Source: Trichostrongylus colubriformis
Taxonomy: Eukaryota; Nematoda; Chromadorea; Rhabditida; Trichostrongylidae
Reading direction: 5' to 3'
NCBI GenBank assembly: GCA_963978905.1
Contig: OZ022260.1
Span: forward strand, 44,289,551-44,353,550
Length of the DNA stretch: 64,000 bases
This document shows, piece after piece, positions 44,353-57,100 of the stretch (position 1 is the first letter of the stretch; each line of letters starts with the position of its first letter). Below the pieces are notes generated by a model. The model did not search any database. It was not told the origin of the DNA and saw nothing but the letters and a program-made list of their open reading frames with translations. A program made the translations under genes and the position numbers.

Positions 44353-45231
44353 GTCCTGCCCCCTACCCTCCTCTCTCCCCCGCCCCCCACTCAGAGATCA
44401 TGAGATTTTCAATCTCGGGCGAGTCACTAAGTTGGGAAGTAGCCTAGCGCAATTGTGCTTGAAATGAGAACTGCGACTTCCGGTACGTCTTCTAGTAGTC
44501 CCCATGTTCTTCCATGTTGTAACCTCGGCACTGTTTTTTGTATGCCAATGCGAGGTTGGATGTGGAACCTTCTGTTGATCTGATGTTTTCTTCGGAGGCC
44601 TAAAGATGGCTCGATGATTGTGATATGAAAAGTATTCGAACGAGCCTCCTATCCTCTAGCTTTTTCGGCATAGTTCAATATCGCTTTCGGATGCCCGGTA
44701 ATGAAACAACAGACTCACCCCAGATTCTGCCAGCGAAGCAGAAGAGCAGGCTTCGATTATGTGTCAGTAAGGGCGAATGAGTCTTTCTTGACTCAATGTT
44801 TCTCATACGCCAGAAAGCACCGCTGTGCACGTCGTCTTTACTGCAACACGCACTGAGGTACGAAAGACAGGAGTTCATTGCTGATCGAAAGACAGAAAGA
44901 GACTCGAACTGGGTTATCAATTCATGGCTCTCTTGTGGGAATCCACATCGATTTTAACACTTTTCGCGTGGAAATCCAAATCTATTTTAACACTTTTCGC
45001 AAGAAATCCGTCTCGTAATTTTCGTTATGCTCCGCAGTTTTATGCTTGCAATTGCTAGCTAGATGTTCCTTGAATCGTACAAGGAGTACCCTTCATGTGC
45101 CCCTGAGTGCTATTACAAATCCTAATTGTAGGTCTCAAATACGCACGCCCTATCACAGTCTTATGGCTCCTCATAAGGACAAGTGATGCAAATTGGCGTA
45201 ATGCACTGTCTATCGTACAGCCTGTAGCGAA

Positions 45232-45486
45232 TTACACCATGTTGCGGTTCGTGGGCGGTTGCCCTCCTAACCGCCAGCGCAACAGCATCGTGGTTCCGGA
45301 TCTCCGAACCCGGCTGCTATAATATGTCTGCGGGTTGTCATTATCCACATGTGCTTCCCCGGGAACCATACTGCTTTCCCCACAGTGTGGCCGCCGCTCC
45401 CCGGAAGTATAGGCTCTCGCATCTACCCTATATACTAGGCTAAGTACAACAGCAAGTACAGGGATTACGACAACGACAACTCTCAT
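45232..45486 (-). CDS. Candidate small secreted protein (hypothetical)
   Basis: An 84-codon frame on the minus strand. It starts MRVVVVVIPVLAVVLSLVYR, a classic hydrophobic signal peptide, followed by VDARA and a plausible cleavage before YTSGE. The remaining ~60 residues contain one cysteine and no domain that I recognise. It lies at the edge of a GC-rich island and just downstream of another minus-strand frame (45506-45850). I see no splice context or relative in the window, so it may be a chance frame or part of an unrecognised retroelement. Confidence 0.3.
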   Translation of the reverse strand: MRVVVVVIPVLAVVLSLVYRVDARAYTSGERRPHCGESSMVPGEAHVDNDNPQTYYSSRVRRSGTTMLLRWRLGGQPPTNRNMV

Positions 45487-45900
45487 CTTCCTGCCTTCGT
45501 GTATCTCAGGTGCGACCGTGCTTCGTCCACCCCCCCCCCCCCCAAGGGTCGACTATAGGAATCATAGTGGTGAGGGGTGACCTTCGCACCCTGCAGGCTC
45601 TCTTCTTCGCCTGCAGCCGTCCACGTCCTCGGGTATAGAGGACGTGAGCCCACCAGCGCCCGACCAAGCCGACCGCACCGCGTTCTGACGGTCTGCAGGG
45701 CGCGAGAAGCAAGCTCTCGCTTTCAACAGTCCGTCTTGGCATCCTCGCTGCTGATGCCTGATGCTCTCTTCTCCCAGAGGAAAAGGTGTTTGTGTCCCGC
45801 CTGGCAGTGGCGACTCCTTTTGAAGAGGCGACGGCTGGGGGCGGAGCCATGCGCGCGGTGCACCTACAGGAACAGCAGGAACAGCCGTGAACCGCGACAG
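45480..45900. other. GC-rich island with a poly-C tract
   Basis: Markedly GC-rich compared with the ~40% surroundings, with a run of C at about 45531-45543. Long frames are open on both strands (45577-46071 plus, 45506-45850 minus), which high GC alone would produce. Origin unknown. It could be a transposon segment. Confidence 0.5.
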
Positions 45901-46689
45901 CGTCCAGAATGTAAGACGCTATTTAGCGCTTTCCTCACAACTCTTCAAATGCTCTGTCAAAGAATTTGTTGGGGTGCAAGAATTTGTGCTGAAGGTTGCC
46001 ACCGGTCACAAATTGTGGCGAACGGTTGGTCTTCACTACTCCTCTTACAGGCCTTTCCTGTTCGCGTGTAACAGAATCAGCATCCGAACCCTGAATTGTT
46101 AGAAGTATATTTTAAATCATTACCAATTATTTAAATCATTATTATCAGTAAGTATGTGAACAAGAGAACGATTTGAAAAAACCAAAAATCCAAATTACAA
46201 TTATAGAAAGTGAATGGGGAAAGTGCATCATATATATTCTTTCTTACCCTGCAGCTTTCCACGTACATTCCATCCCCGTTCTTTGGTCTTCCCTTCCGCT
46301 CAACCTTCCCCCTTTTCCGTGCCATTTCGACACTGCTTCATGCAGTCCACGCGGCGGTACTTTCCATCGCCTGCAAAAAACTTCGCATTACGATGGGTAT
46401 CTTTGGCTATTCTTATTTTTAAATTCTAGCCCCTTGTGGATTACCACCGCCTACAGTGGTTTCGACTGACTGATAGCAGCTTTACTTCCATGTTACTGCA
46501 ATCACAATGCGAAATCATTCTAAGTTCTCGACATCACGCGCACCATTTTTTGGAGTATGATCCACTTTGCTCCACTGATTGACAGTGAGACACCGCTGAA
46601 AGATGCTTGGTACTGCAGTAGGTAGGTGCAAGACCTCAGCTGTTGAGGGGACAATATTCATTGTTCCAGTGGCGTGTTCTTGATAATCG

Positions 46690-47400
46690 TCTATCCTACT
46701 TTATATGATCGACTGAGTGTCCTGTTGGCGTGTGTGTGTTTGGCCATAATATCGCGTCGCATCGAAGGTGGGATCCTGAATTTCATACATGGTGTAGGAG
46801 GTGGCAAGGGGACCCTAGCGGTGGTGGATCGAAAGTGATAGCAGCCGAAATTGATACGGGCTGATAAGAAGCCTCGAAAGGCAAATGTCGCCAAACCTGC
46901 TCTTTCTTTCGGGTTGATCCTGAAGCACTGACTCATAGGTGTTTGGCAGGGTGGGACAGGGACATTGGTAGTGGGTGATCCAAATTGATAACGGTTCATA
47001 AGATTCGACAAGGAGTGCAAAAGGCAAAGACCACTATACGTCTCGCTTTTCGCATTGATCCCAAAGCGCTGCTAGCGCTGATAGGTGTTTGGGAGTGTGA
47101 GACGGCACATTGGTAGTGGGTGATCTAAATCGGTAACGGTTGATGAGATTTGATAAAAAGCGTCAAAAAGCAAATATCTCAAAATACGATTTGACTTTCA
47201 CGTTGATACTAGAGCGCTAGCACTCACAAGTGTTTCGAGGAGTGGGACAGGGCATTGATGGTGGTGATAAAACCTGGCAGTTAACGGTTGAGCAGATTCG
47301 GTAAGGAGCGTCAGTAGACAAATGTCACCGATCCCGTTCATCTTTTTTGGCCGATAGTAGGATCCTCAGATTCGCAGCTATTGCAGGACGGAGACCTTGA
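46690..47400. repeat. Family F with ~145-bp tandem array
   Basis: It opens CCTACTTTATATGATCGACT and includes CGCGTCGCATCGAAGGTGGG, then repeats a unit of about 141-148 bp, with TTGATCC-type starts near 46913, 47054 and 47202. Each unit carries CATAGGTGTTTGG, GTGGGACAGGG and GTAGTGGGTGATC. Three to four diverged units are visible. Confidence 0.8.
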
Positions 47401-48135
47401 AGCCAGTGATATGGGTAAAGTGGGTGATAAGGAATCCGTGAGAGATGTTGCTCGTTTTCAAATCAGGGATCTAGGAAGCATCTCCAGCGAAATGCCCTCG
47501 AAAAAAGCGTCCCTGAGCTGTGACGGAGGCGGCCTTTTTAGCTTCAGCCGCCATTGTTGGTTCGGTCAGCCTCCTAGGGTCGAGTTCGCCGAAGAATGAC
47601 TGAAGTGTAGAGTAATGAGCTCGATAGCAGTATGATACATATCGTATCGTATTAAAGCCCTATCGATCGAAATTACGTGGTGCTTGACGTGTCGGCTTTC
47701 GTGGTGTATTGTTGCGTTTTTTTTTTTGTGGAGGAAATTGACGTTTTGGCAGCTACCGGATGGGAAGAGTCCTTGCGATGGTGAAAACGCCGAATATTCA
47801 TTTGAACACGTTTTCGCCAACTTTTAGTATTGTTTTTGCTAAAAAGAAAGTTGTTGAAAAAAGCCGCATTGACTATGTACCAAGCAATATGGTGGCATAC
47901 AAGTAGTTGATAAGGAATTTGATAGATGAGAGGAACAGAAAGAAAATGATGATAAGGAACTGTGTAGCTGTGATTCAAGTTGAAAAATGAAACACGAATC
48001 ATTCATGAGGTCTTGCTCGACAACCATCAGTTCTCACACGCGAATGCGCAGAAGAAGACAAGGGTGGGTGTGGAAGGCGCGGTTTGCTGCATGATGTTAT
48101 GGAAGATATCGTAAGGATTGAAGTAATTTGATATC

Positions 48136-48432
48136 TTGGTTTTGGTTGCAAAAAACTGGCACATATGGTGCAGAGATCATGCCAAAATTTATGAAAAGTC
48201 GAGCCTGGACACTTGGAAAGATACCATTAGGACTTTGATTGGTGTAATCGATGCACCCTTGTTGATTCATTTTTGTGTAGGAAAGAAGGTGGATGCCCAC
48301 TTCATGAACAATAAGTATCAAGAATTTTTGGCGAGGAAGAGCCGCGAAAAAGTGGAACCCCCATCTCCTAAAAAAATACCGAAGCCACTGGCTAAATTAC
48401 TGAAAAGAGAAGAAATGAGGAAGAAAGGGTGA
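48136..48432 (+). other. Open stretch with protein-like composition (orphan exon candidate)
   Basis: This frame lacks an early ATG but reads SLDTWKDTIRTLIGVIDAPL and then a Lys/Pro-rich tail (EPPSPKKIPKPLAKLLKREE) up to TGA 48430. It looks more like real protein than most chance frames here. An AG acceptor (ggtgcag, about 48171) precedes the coherent part. It could be a 3'-terminal exon or a decayed gene fragment. I recognise no family. Confidence 0.3.
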
Positions 48433-48513
48433 CTACATAGCTTTTTTCTAAATACCGCATTTAGTGGCACACTCTGCACTGGGCTCTGGTACATAGGCGT
48501 GTGTGCGATTTTA

Positions 48514-49050
48514 TAGGTTGTCCAGAAAGTAATGAGACAAATATCGTAGCACTACCACTTTATCTGACGTACGAAAAACATCGTGTACCATGGATTTAGC
48601 AGACCCGAGGTGGCCGCAAGCTCGCGCACTGAAACGTTAGGTTGTTTTTCACAAGAGGCAAGTATAGACTGCTTTTTTGCGTAGGTGGACGTCTCGATCG
48701 ACTACAGTTTCGAGACACTTCTCGAACTTACCGTACCATCTGAAGCACGTCGCTTGAGAAGAGGCTTGATTCCTCACTTCCTCCAGCAAGAGCCGATAGG
48801 CTTCATCCGCGGATTTGCCGGTACGGTAGTGTAGAAGCAGAGCTGCCCGATATAGCGTTTTCATCTCGTCCATCTCCGACACGCTTGTAGAAGATGAAGA
48901 AGTGTGGTTCATATCCCCTTGGTGGCGTATATGTACGGGTCTTGAACCACTGGATTCCATAGTTTCGATCTCTCTCGACTTCGACGTCCAAAAATATATG
49001 CTGTCGAATCTCACTACTGCATTTGCCTCATTACTTTTCGGACAACCTGA
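48514..49050 (-). mobile_element. Second mariner-like relic (~0.54 kb)
   Basis: The inverted ends TAGGTTGTCCAGAAAGTAAT and ATTACTTTTCGGACAACCTG are flanked by TA. On the minus strand the N-terminal helix-turn-helix of a mariner/SETMAR-type transposase survives (LYRAALLLHYRTGKSADEAY, then SSQATCFRWYGKFEK). The catalytic domain is deleted. The long 220-codon frame (48649-49311) simply runs out of the element into flanking DNA. Confidence 0.88.
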
Positions 49051-50293
49051 TACATCCTTAAGAGCTCCGTGTTCTCCATATAGTGAAGCAGTGTAAGCGT
49101 GAGGTTGAGGCATAAAAACTACAAAAAAAAGTGAATCAGTTGATACATGTGCTATAGGTACATATGTAGGGGGTTGTCTACGCACGGCAAGCGAGGTATG
49201 AAATGCTGCTTTCCATATTGATGGTACAGCCGCTACATGTAAGGCTTGCCTCGAGAGATTAGTGATAAATTCAGCGTGGATCACATCTGAAGGTTGCAGA
49301 TGAAGTGCCACATAACATCAGGAGCGAACGCTGACTCTCATCTCAAAGCGATTACAGGTGTCCAATGCACAGCTGTAAAGACGCAGCCTTTCTGCAGTTT
49401 CTTGCCTCAACGGCTTCACGCACAGCAGCAACTTACCACCATTAAGCTAGAGCAATAAAGAGGCACGTCAAGTGCGGAAATTTCACTGAAGCATGAGGCC
49501 GGCAGGGACGGGAATCCATGAGTGCATACCATATTGATGATACAGCTCCTAGATGTGCGGCGCGAATGAAACATTTTCACCTGGCAAGGTTAAATCTCGA
49601 ACTACGCTAAAATTGATTCCACGCATGACCCATTCTCCATTGGGCCTGAGGCACAGTCCACGACAATTTTGGGTAAGTTGAAGCTTCAACCCATGAAATA
49701 ATAGGTGCTGTAGACTATGACAATAAAAAAATCAAAATAAACTCCCACAAGTAGCAAAAGAGACTTCCACGCATCCGACCTCTTGTGAGATTACCGGAAG
49801 TAAGTCTTTCAGTCTAAACTCGCTGAACGGCACCATAAAATACTTCGCGAAACACCATACCACCTGTTCCCCACGTCAATGTTCCCTATACCAATGGAAT
49901 ATCTCCCTTATATTATTTTATTGCTTAATCGCACCCTCCTTTGCCACTTTGTTGCTAGACGTGCATGTTTAAATTGGGTGGGCCATCGCTGTATGGCAGG
50001 GTCGCGCTGGCCTATTTGGCTCTGCACGCTCCACAAACTCACACTTATGTCTTATAATGGTAATGATTACGTGGGCCAAGGATGTGCTGCAATATGCCGA
50101 TTATTGTGAAATGTGCCTTCAAGGCACAGCTCGCGCTAATCAGATTAACCATCCTACCTTTTAAGGTAGGATATGTCCTTGGGTAAATATCCTAATTCCA
50201 TCTAAATCCATCCAATTACTGCTTCTGCCGGTCTTATGCTCCAGTGAAGTGCATTTTATACCTCGCTTGCCGTGCGTAGAAAACCACCTACAT

Positions 50294-50442
50294 ACAGTCC
50301 ATTTCGCAGCGCTTGATAGGGCGTGGCCTACGGACTTAGGGAGAGTGTATAATATTCTCTCACCCCACCACACACCCTCACTCAGGCCACGCCCTATCGC
50401 AACTCAGGCCACGCCCTATCTAGCGCTGTGAAATGGACTGTA
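50294..50442. mobile_element. Foldback MITE family E, copy 2
   Basis: ACAGTCCATTTCGCAGCGCT at the left and AGCGCTGTGAAATGGACTGT at the right form arms of about 40 bp with GATAGGGCGTGGCC. Near the right end the phrase CTCAGGCCACGCCCTATC is duplicated. Confidence 0.88.
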
Positions 50443-50771
50443 CTGTGTGTACCTATAGCACATGCACCAGACTGGTTCATTTTATTTCTGAAGTTTCTGT
50501 GCCTCACTCAACGCTTACAGTGTTTTATTACATGAGGAAACGGAACTCGGAGGAGCATTCAAGGATGTGAAACGAATGAGGTTCTGCTAGAGCCATATGT
50601 AAGGGGAAGCGCTTATCGGAACTGGATTGTGATATGCATTAATGGTATAAGAGTACATATAAGCGCGCTTATACATATGAGTTCTATAATACCTTCATTT
50701 GAAGGATTGATGAATTCTTTCATAAAAAATTTCAAAGCCATGAAAGGTTATACGAAAAGGGTCTTTAACAG

Positions 50772-50823
50772 GATTTTTGTCGAAGCTGATAACGAAGAGA
50801 ATGACTACTCGTGGATGGAGAAG
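50772..50823 (+). CDS. Possible linking exon between the FOG-like gene and the downstream exon chain
   Basis: The acceptor is gtctttaacag and the donor gtatca. One base then IFVEADNEENDYSWMEK, acidic. The entry phase (needs two bases before) fits the weak donor at 43324 and the exit phase 0 fits the exon at 53975. Short and only moderately supported. Confidence 0.35.
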
Positions 50824-51224
50824 GTATCAGGAAGCCGACCTTACGTTTGTAAAAAGAGGACCAAGTAAGAGTTTGTTGAAGTAGCTGCACAAAAACATAA
50901 TTCCTCTATCATATCCACTTTGTATGTGTTTATCTCTGTCGGTTTCTCGGTCTGCCAGTCGGTTTGTACATTTGTTCGTTTCCTAGTAAGTGATTGTAAC
51001 GAGGGATGGCACAGAAAATGTACCGCTCAGTGCAAAGAAAACTATGATGTTGAAGTCCGGGGTGCACATCAATGTGAAAGCACTTGCCCAGACTGAGTAG
51101 ATCACTTGCAGCCACTCTACTGAGTGCTGACGTTACACTGCCAGCACAGAAAAAATAATAAAACAAAATAGTTATCGTTGAAACTCTACAACTAGACTAG
51201 GCCAGCCTTTGAGGAGCCTGAGGT

Positions 51225-52004
51225 ATGCCGTGGTAATGAGGGGATCTTACTGCGGACGCTATTACTACACAAACTCAGAAGAAGAAAAGAGCTCCCTTTT
51301 TTCTTCTCTAAGGCTTAGGCGAAAATATACGCTCGAGTGTGTAGATTGATCCTTGAAGATACAACAGACGTGTTCAGGTGTGCAACGTTTTATAAGGATG
51401 CCCTGCCTCTCAGCCATAGCACCGATTTATTACATAGCTCCCGCTCGAAGGGGATAATCTGGTTGTGGAGAAATCCCTATAAGCACATAGAAACTAGGAC
51501 CTAGGAAGCGTATTTGTGGCGAAATCGCTGAAAAGCATGACCAACAAGGAACGCGTAGCTGTTAACAGCTAGCGCCTTTGGATGACAGATCCCGTCCCTT
51601 AGGGTCGATCTTCGGCAAAGTCGACTCTAGGAGGCAGGGTTTGTCATCCAAAGGCGTTAGCTGTTAGCAGTTACGCCCTCCCTGCCACGGCCACGCTTTT
51701 CAGCGGGGATTTCGCCACAAGTGGGCTTTCTAGGTCCTAGTTTCTATGTGCTTTTAGGTATTTCTCCACAACCAGATTATTCCCTTCAAGCGGAAGCTAT
51801 GCAGTAAATTGGTGCTATGGCAGTGAGAGGCAGGACATCATTATAACGTTACATACCTAAGCACGCTGTGTATCTTTAAGGGGTCAATCTACACACTCAA
51901 GCACTATTTTTGCCTAAACCTTAGGGGAAAAAAGTGGAGCTCTTTTCTTCTTCTAAGTTTGGGTGGTAATAGCTTTCGCAGTAAGATCCCATCATTGCCA
52001 TGGC
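51225..52004. mobile_element. ~780-bp palindromic foldback with ~360-bp arms
   Basis: The left arm (GATCTTACTGCGGACGC, AGAAGAAGAAAAGAGCTCCC, GTGTGTAGATTGATCC, GGTTGTGGAGAAATCCC) reappears inverted at 51700-52000. The inner part carries family C phrases (GGCGAAATC..GAAAAGC and TTTCAGCGGGGATTTCGCCA) and GCGCCTTTGGATGACAGATC mirrored as TGTCATCCAAAGGCG. It may be two family C copies in head-to-head arrangement. Confidence 0.85.
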
Positions 52005-53039
52005 AACCATCAGTTTCCTCAGAAGCTTCCGTATAAACCAAGAGGTCGCATCGCTGAGCCAAATTAGCACGTATAGTGACGTTATGGCTGCTCAACGCAG
52101 TAGAGCACGCATTGACAATAAAAAATTCTGGACAGCCAAGCAATCGCATAATTCATGTCCATTCAGAAAACTCAAATGGAAGAAGAAGCACCGACCCAAA
52201 AGTGCTGAGGTGCGGAAATAATGACTACTTTTGAAGTTTCGAAGGAGAATTTCCTCCTTTAAAAGCATAAAATTTCCGTGAAATAATACGAAACGAGAAC
52301 GAGTGAGGATATCTAGAAAAGCTTTAGATCACCCTGCATGTAGGTGACTCACTGATTAGAAAAACTATCCTCGAACCTCCAGAAACATGACCAAAATTGC
52401 TTAGCAACCGATTCTGCAAGAACGTTTTCAGTTTCGGATCACTTCATGAGTTCATATAGCATGCTCGCGATCTAGCTTCACCACTGAGGATGTATCCGGA
52501 AAGGATGAGAATTCCTTCAGAGACTGCTACTGTCTTCCTGTCTTCAACAAACGAATTGTAGAATATTTACAATATCGTAGCTGTATAGCTGTATCTAGCT
52601 GGCAAAGCTGAATTTTCACGCAAGGGACCATTGATGTAGCTAAGGGGTATCAATCGGCTCAAGTTGACTGGAAATTGTGGGTTTCAGAGTCAAAAGAAGA
52701 AGGCTGGAAAAAGACTAGATCAGAGTCTCGAATCAATAATCAAAAAACAACTTTTGTCGGGCTTTATTTCCCTAATCCAAACAACTTCTTACTATTATTT
52801 CCATAGTTTTGCAAACTTGTTGCACTATGTTGAGAGGAAGTCCATAGTTGTTATCATCAAATTGCATGTCCATCAACAAGTAAACAAATAAATAAAATAT
52901 TTGCAGAAAAGCTCATCGGAGCCTCCCCCTGAAGTGAGCAATTTTTCTAATTTCTGGTCGCAGTAGTACTAGTGAAAGGGAAGCTCGAGAAGCAATGAAC
53001 CCCTAGTTCAAGTGAAGTAGTACAAAGGCACACCGCACA

Positions 53040-53320
53040 ATCACAAAGTTAACTCACCTTCCAGGGCAGCAGATACCTAGGTACCCACCCGAGCTGCACT
53101 TCTGCTACCGCTACGGTGCGCCATCAAGACGGTACACTCGCTTGTTCCCAAGCTGGACACGGCCATTTGACACAGGCGGGCATGGATAGCTAAGGTCTGA
53201 GCGAGTGTAGCACCTTGAGGCCCACCGTGGCGACGCAGTCAAAGCGGAGCTTGGATTCACTCAGAGATTTACTTCCCTAAAGGAATTAGCCGACCGATTT
53301 GACCATCGCGAGGTGTACTT
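53040..53320. other. GC-richer unassigned block
   Basis: The stretch around CTAGGTACCCACCCGAGC and GGCGGGCATGGATAGCTAAG is GC-richer than its flanks and reads like repeat DNA, but no second copy, inverted ends or clear frame is visible in this window. Confidence 0.3.
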
Positions 53321-53974
53321 CAGATGTTGCCAGTCGCAGTATAAATTAGTTATGGGTGAAAGATTGCGGCGCATGCTTGTGTGCGTGAACATTTTGTGAA
53401 AGTAAAGCCTGGCGCTCAAAACGGCAGCTTAGATCGAAAAACTTACATATCGTATAGTAGAGTTTCTGAAGTTCAGATGAACCCACCAAATCGTCGCAGT
53501 GGCAAATAATCCACGATGACGTATTCAAATCTGGATTCCGTCCTTTCCTATGTGATCATCGAATTTGAACACAACATACGGAACACAACAAAGTTAGGAA
53601 GTTTTGTGACGGCACATTATCGAAGAATGGGTCGAACCATAAAGGCGTTGAAGAAATTATCCAGGGTTCACTGGGCCCGGCAGCGGTCAGGTGCGATGTA
53701 CATTCATGTGGGAGAATGGGCACATGGGTATTACACAAGGGCAGAATGCCACCGCCACGAGCGGTGAAGGCCCATCGGTCCAACCAGATGCAACACTGAA
53801 GTCCATCACCAAGAAATGCATTACTATGAGGGGCGAACACGGGAAGCAAAGAGGATAAAGTGGTTTTGGTGATTTCAGAGAGATGAATCCCACGATACCT
53901 AATTACACTCAAAAGACAAGCATGCACGAGTCCACTTGGTAATAGCACACTTTTTTATCTTTCAAATTGTATAG

Positions 53975-54140
53975 AAGGAAGCGGTACTCTTGCCGGAGGA
54001 CAAAACCCAACCGGATGACGATAGCGGAGGAGAGAGTCCAGCTGTACAAGAGTCGGTGAGTTGAAAAGATTTGTTCATCTTCTTCTACTCATTGGAATTC
54101 GCTTGTTTAGAAGAGTGCGACCGAGACTACCGGCGTCACT
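53975..54140 (+). CDS. Chain exons 1-2 (acidic)
   Basis: Exon 53975-54055 (acceptor aattgtatag, donor gtgagt) encodes KEAVLLPEDKTQPDDDSGGE and SPAVQES. A 55-nt intron follows, then exon 54111-54140 (acceptor cttgtttag, donor gtaagc) encodes KSATETTGVT. All boundaries are phase 0. Confidence 0.65.
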
Positions 54141-57100
54141 GTAAGCTTCTTTTCCATTATTATATGGAAATCTTGTTGGGCGAACATTATAAAGAAAACT
54201 ATATACCTCGTTCAGCAGAATGCTAGCAGTAAAAATTCTTATCTGCAAAAAAGATTAGTCATACTGGGATCTCTTCGTTATCTCCAAAATATGCCATTTT
54301 TCAGAAGCAGAGTACAGGGGGTTTTGATAAAAAAAAAAGCAATTTTTCTTCTCCGCCTTTTTTAACCTTACTTAATCGAACTTCAACAAACTCTGACGAG
54401 GTTTTCCATCTCCGAATTCAAGGACACACCTTCTACTATCAGTAAACTTCGTAACAGCCTCCTGCACGAACAGGATCGGGAGATAATTCCGAGTGAACAT
54501 GGTGTGTCATCTCAACACGGCAAAATCGGAGATATCGTCGCCCTTGTTCAGAAACTTGCTGAGGTCGCTTCACTCTGGGTACCTAAGGGGATTCACATTG
54601 GGTGGTATTCTCAAACAGTCGGTTTTTTCCGGGTTCCACGCGCCATTAGTTTCCAAGAACAAATACGTGCCATTACCACTGAACACTCTGCGGAGGGGGT
54701 TTGAGGTATGAAAAATGATACTTTGGTCCATAGCAGCTTGTCCGAGCAGCAAGGGCTCTGTGAGTCCCACGAACTGAAGGCCAAATCCTTAGGAACCTTC
54801 GCACAAAAGACCTACCTTTGAACCTGGTTTCACCGGTTTGAGCGGACCTTACAGGAAGGCCCATCAGGTCATGGTGAGCTTTCTCAAAACGCTTTCTTGC
54901 ATTTTATAGGGTCACATAAATGAAGCAAAAAACCGGTCTCAAATTCGGCTAAATGGTTTTGGGGTACCCAGAAAATGGTCAATGGTTCGATCCCCCTTGA
55001 GGCCAAATTTTTGCATTCATCTAGTTTTCATCTATTTGTGCTCATGTGTGATCGCACGTGCAAAATGTGTGCAAAATCAATTTTCATCCTGCCAGGGAAC
55101 CGCTATTTTCAGTATTTTTGCATATTAGGCGAATTATTTGTTTGGACATGCCAATGCCCATAACAAGGAAACCAGGGGTTTTCCCGCAAAACACGTGTGA
55201 TATTCATGCTCAGGGGTCGAACTACCCTGGATAACATGTATTCAGCCTGATCGTGGTTTTGACCCAAACTCGGAAATTGGGTGACCAGTAGTACTACTAC
55301 TGCCATAGTAAAGAACACTCAACGAAAGGAGGTCAGTAGCCGATATAAGGGAATGTCTGCTATTTTTTTCCAACGCCTAGTGTTGCTAGGTGCAGTTCAC
55401 TTGGAATGCGTTGATTTTGCACATGCTCCATTGCATTATCGAGGCTGCTAGTTGTTCGTCTGTGCAAGTAGAGCAATGACTGTGTGCCCATGCCCATCCC
55501 ATTGTCTCGAGTTTGGGTCGAAATCTCAATTTGGATAATATACTGCACGCCGCAGCTGGAAAGCATTACAGCAAACTGGTCAAAATTGCTTCTTTCTAAG
55601 CAACTTTTGTCACTCATTTTTTGGGCCTCTCAAGACCATTTAGCCGAAATTGAGACCGGTTTTTTACTTCATGCATTAAATCTTATAAAATGCAAAAAAC
55701 CGTTTTGAGAAAGCTCACCATGGCCTGATGGGCCTTCCTTGTTAGGTGCTCTGAAGCCCGGCTGCGCACGCTGAAGGCTCCGTATCTTGATGAATGTGCA
55801 AGTAGTGAGTCTCAGCTTGCTCCTGTTTCAGAAGGAGCATTTCGGGAATATTTGCACCAATACCTTCATCTCTTTCGTATCTCTATGTTTTGTATGCATA
55901 ACCCATGTGAGCCGTGACCAAAATTACTCTTTCTTATTGGCATCCCCTGTATACTCCTTTGTCTTCAAAGGGTTCCATTTTCCACGGAGCACAATGGAGT
56001 TTTTTGGAGAATAGCTTACATTGAAATATTCTTTTTCACGGAAATCTGACATTGTTTGTAGTTGTATTGTTTTGCTCACCACGGACTACATGTAGAGTTT
56101 CGCGTGATTAAAAACTGCCGAGGTGATACCACATCTTCTCAAAGTGCTGTCCACGGAGGCAGGGTTGGTATCCAACGCTGGGCTGCGGAGTTTTGCAGGT
56201 AGAGGGTCGGCGATTGCGCCATCGAAGATGGCAGAGTGGGAAGCAAATTACATAATACTGGGAGCCAAACTTGTGACTGTGGTGCAAGTACGCGGAGCTC
56301 TCAGAGCGCACGAAGCACAATGCCCTGCAACAGGCCCACTCCAATAGCACTTCACGGGGGTGCGTCATACTGGATTTTAGTTTTTCGCGTGAAACTTTGC
56401 ATAAGGTCCATGGTACGCGAATGCAACATAAATAACTACATGGGCAACAAAAAACATAAATTTCCGGTGAGTAACTTCCCCTAATATGAACTTTCTACAT
56501 TCGCTTAGGATGAGCCTAGCCGTTCACAAATGCAGCCGCCAATTGATAATACCAAGAACCACAGAGATGAAATATTTGCCCGGATTGATGAGGTGAGAAA
56601 AATTAGCACTGCTGTCTTGAATAGTGACAAGATTTCGTGTTCGAAACTGTAGGCGCAAACAGAAATCATTTAATGTTCAACAGAAAGAAGACAGTGGTTA
56701 GCTGAGGGCAAAAACGATACATTGGAGCAGCCCACAAGTCTTTGGGGTCCAAGGTAGCGTCCACACTCTTGGTGGGGACTGCCTTCAGATGAGCTCATAA
56801 AGATCATAAGCGTACTGGCAAACCCTCTTTGACAGCTTGTAAGCCCTCCCAATTGGTGAATTTGGCAGAGAGTTGCTTTTACAGGACGTTGACCTCACAA
56901 AAGTACTCGCCGGTTTCGATGCTGAACACGTTGCGGGGGTTGGTGCTAGTGATGTGAGTTGTCTTTCCTAGAAAAAAAAAAACTCGTGTAATAGCTACAC
57001 TGCAGAAAAATTATGCAAAACCGATGGATTGCATGAATGATGGTCTCGGACCATCACGGATAAAGTTGTCTCTTTGAGTGTGGGAAGACCTTATCACTAC

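Noticed and set aside
48649..49311. 220-codon minus-strand open frame, the longest in the window
   Set aside because: Only its C-terminal third is mariner helix-turn-helix sequence. The rest runs past the element's terminal repeat at 49050 into flanking DNA, so it is not a gene.
53556..53948. 130-codon minus-strand frame overlapping a plus-strand frame
   Set aside because: Neither strand shows a domain or splice context. The region just precedes the well-supported exon at 53975.
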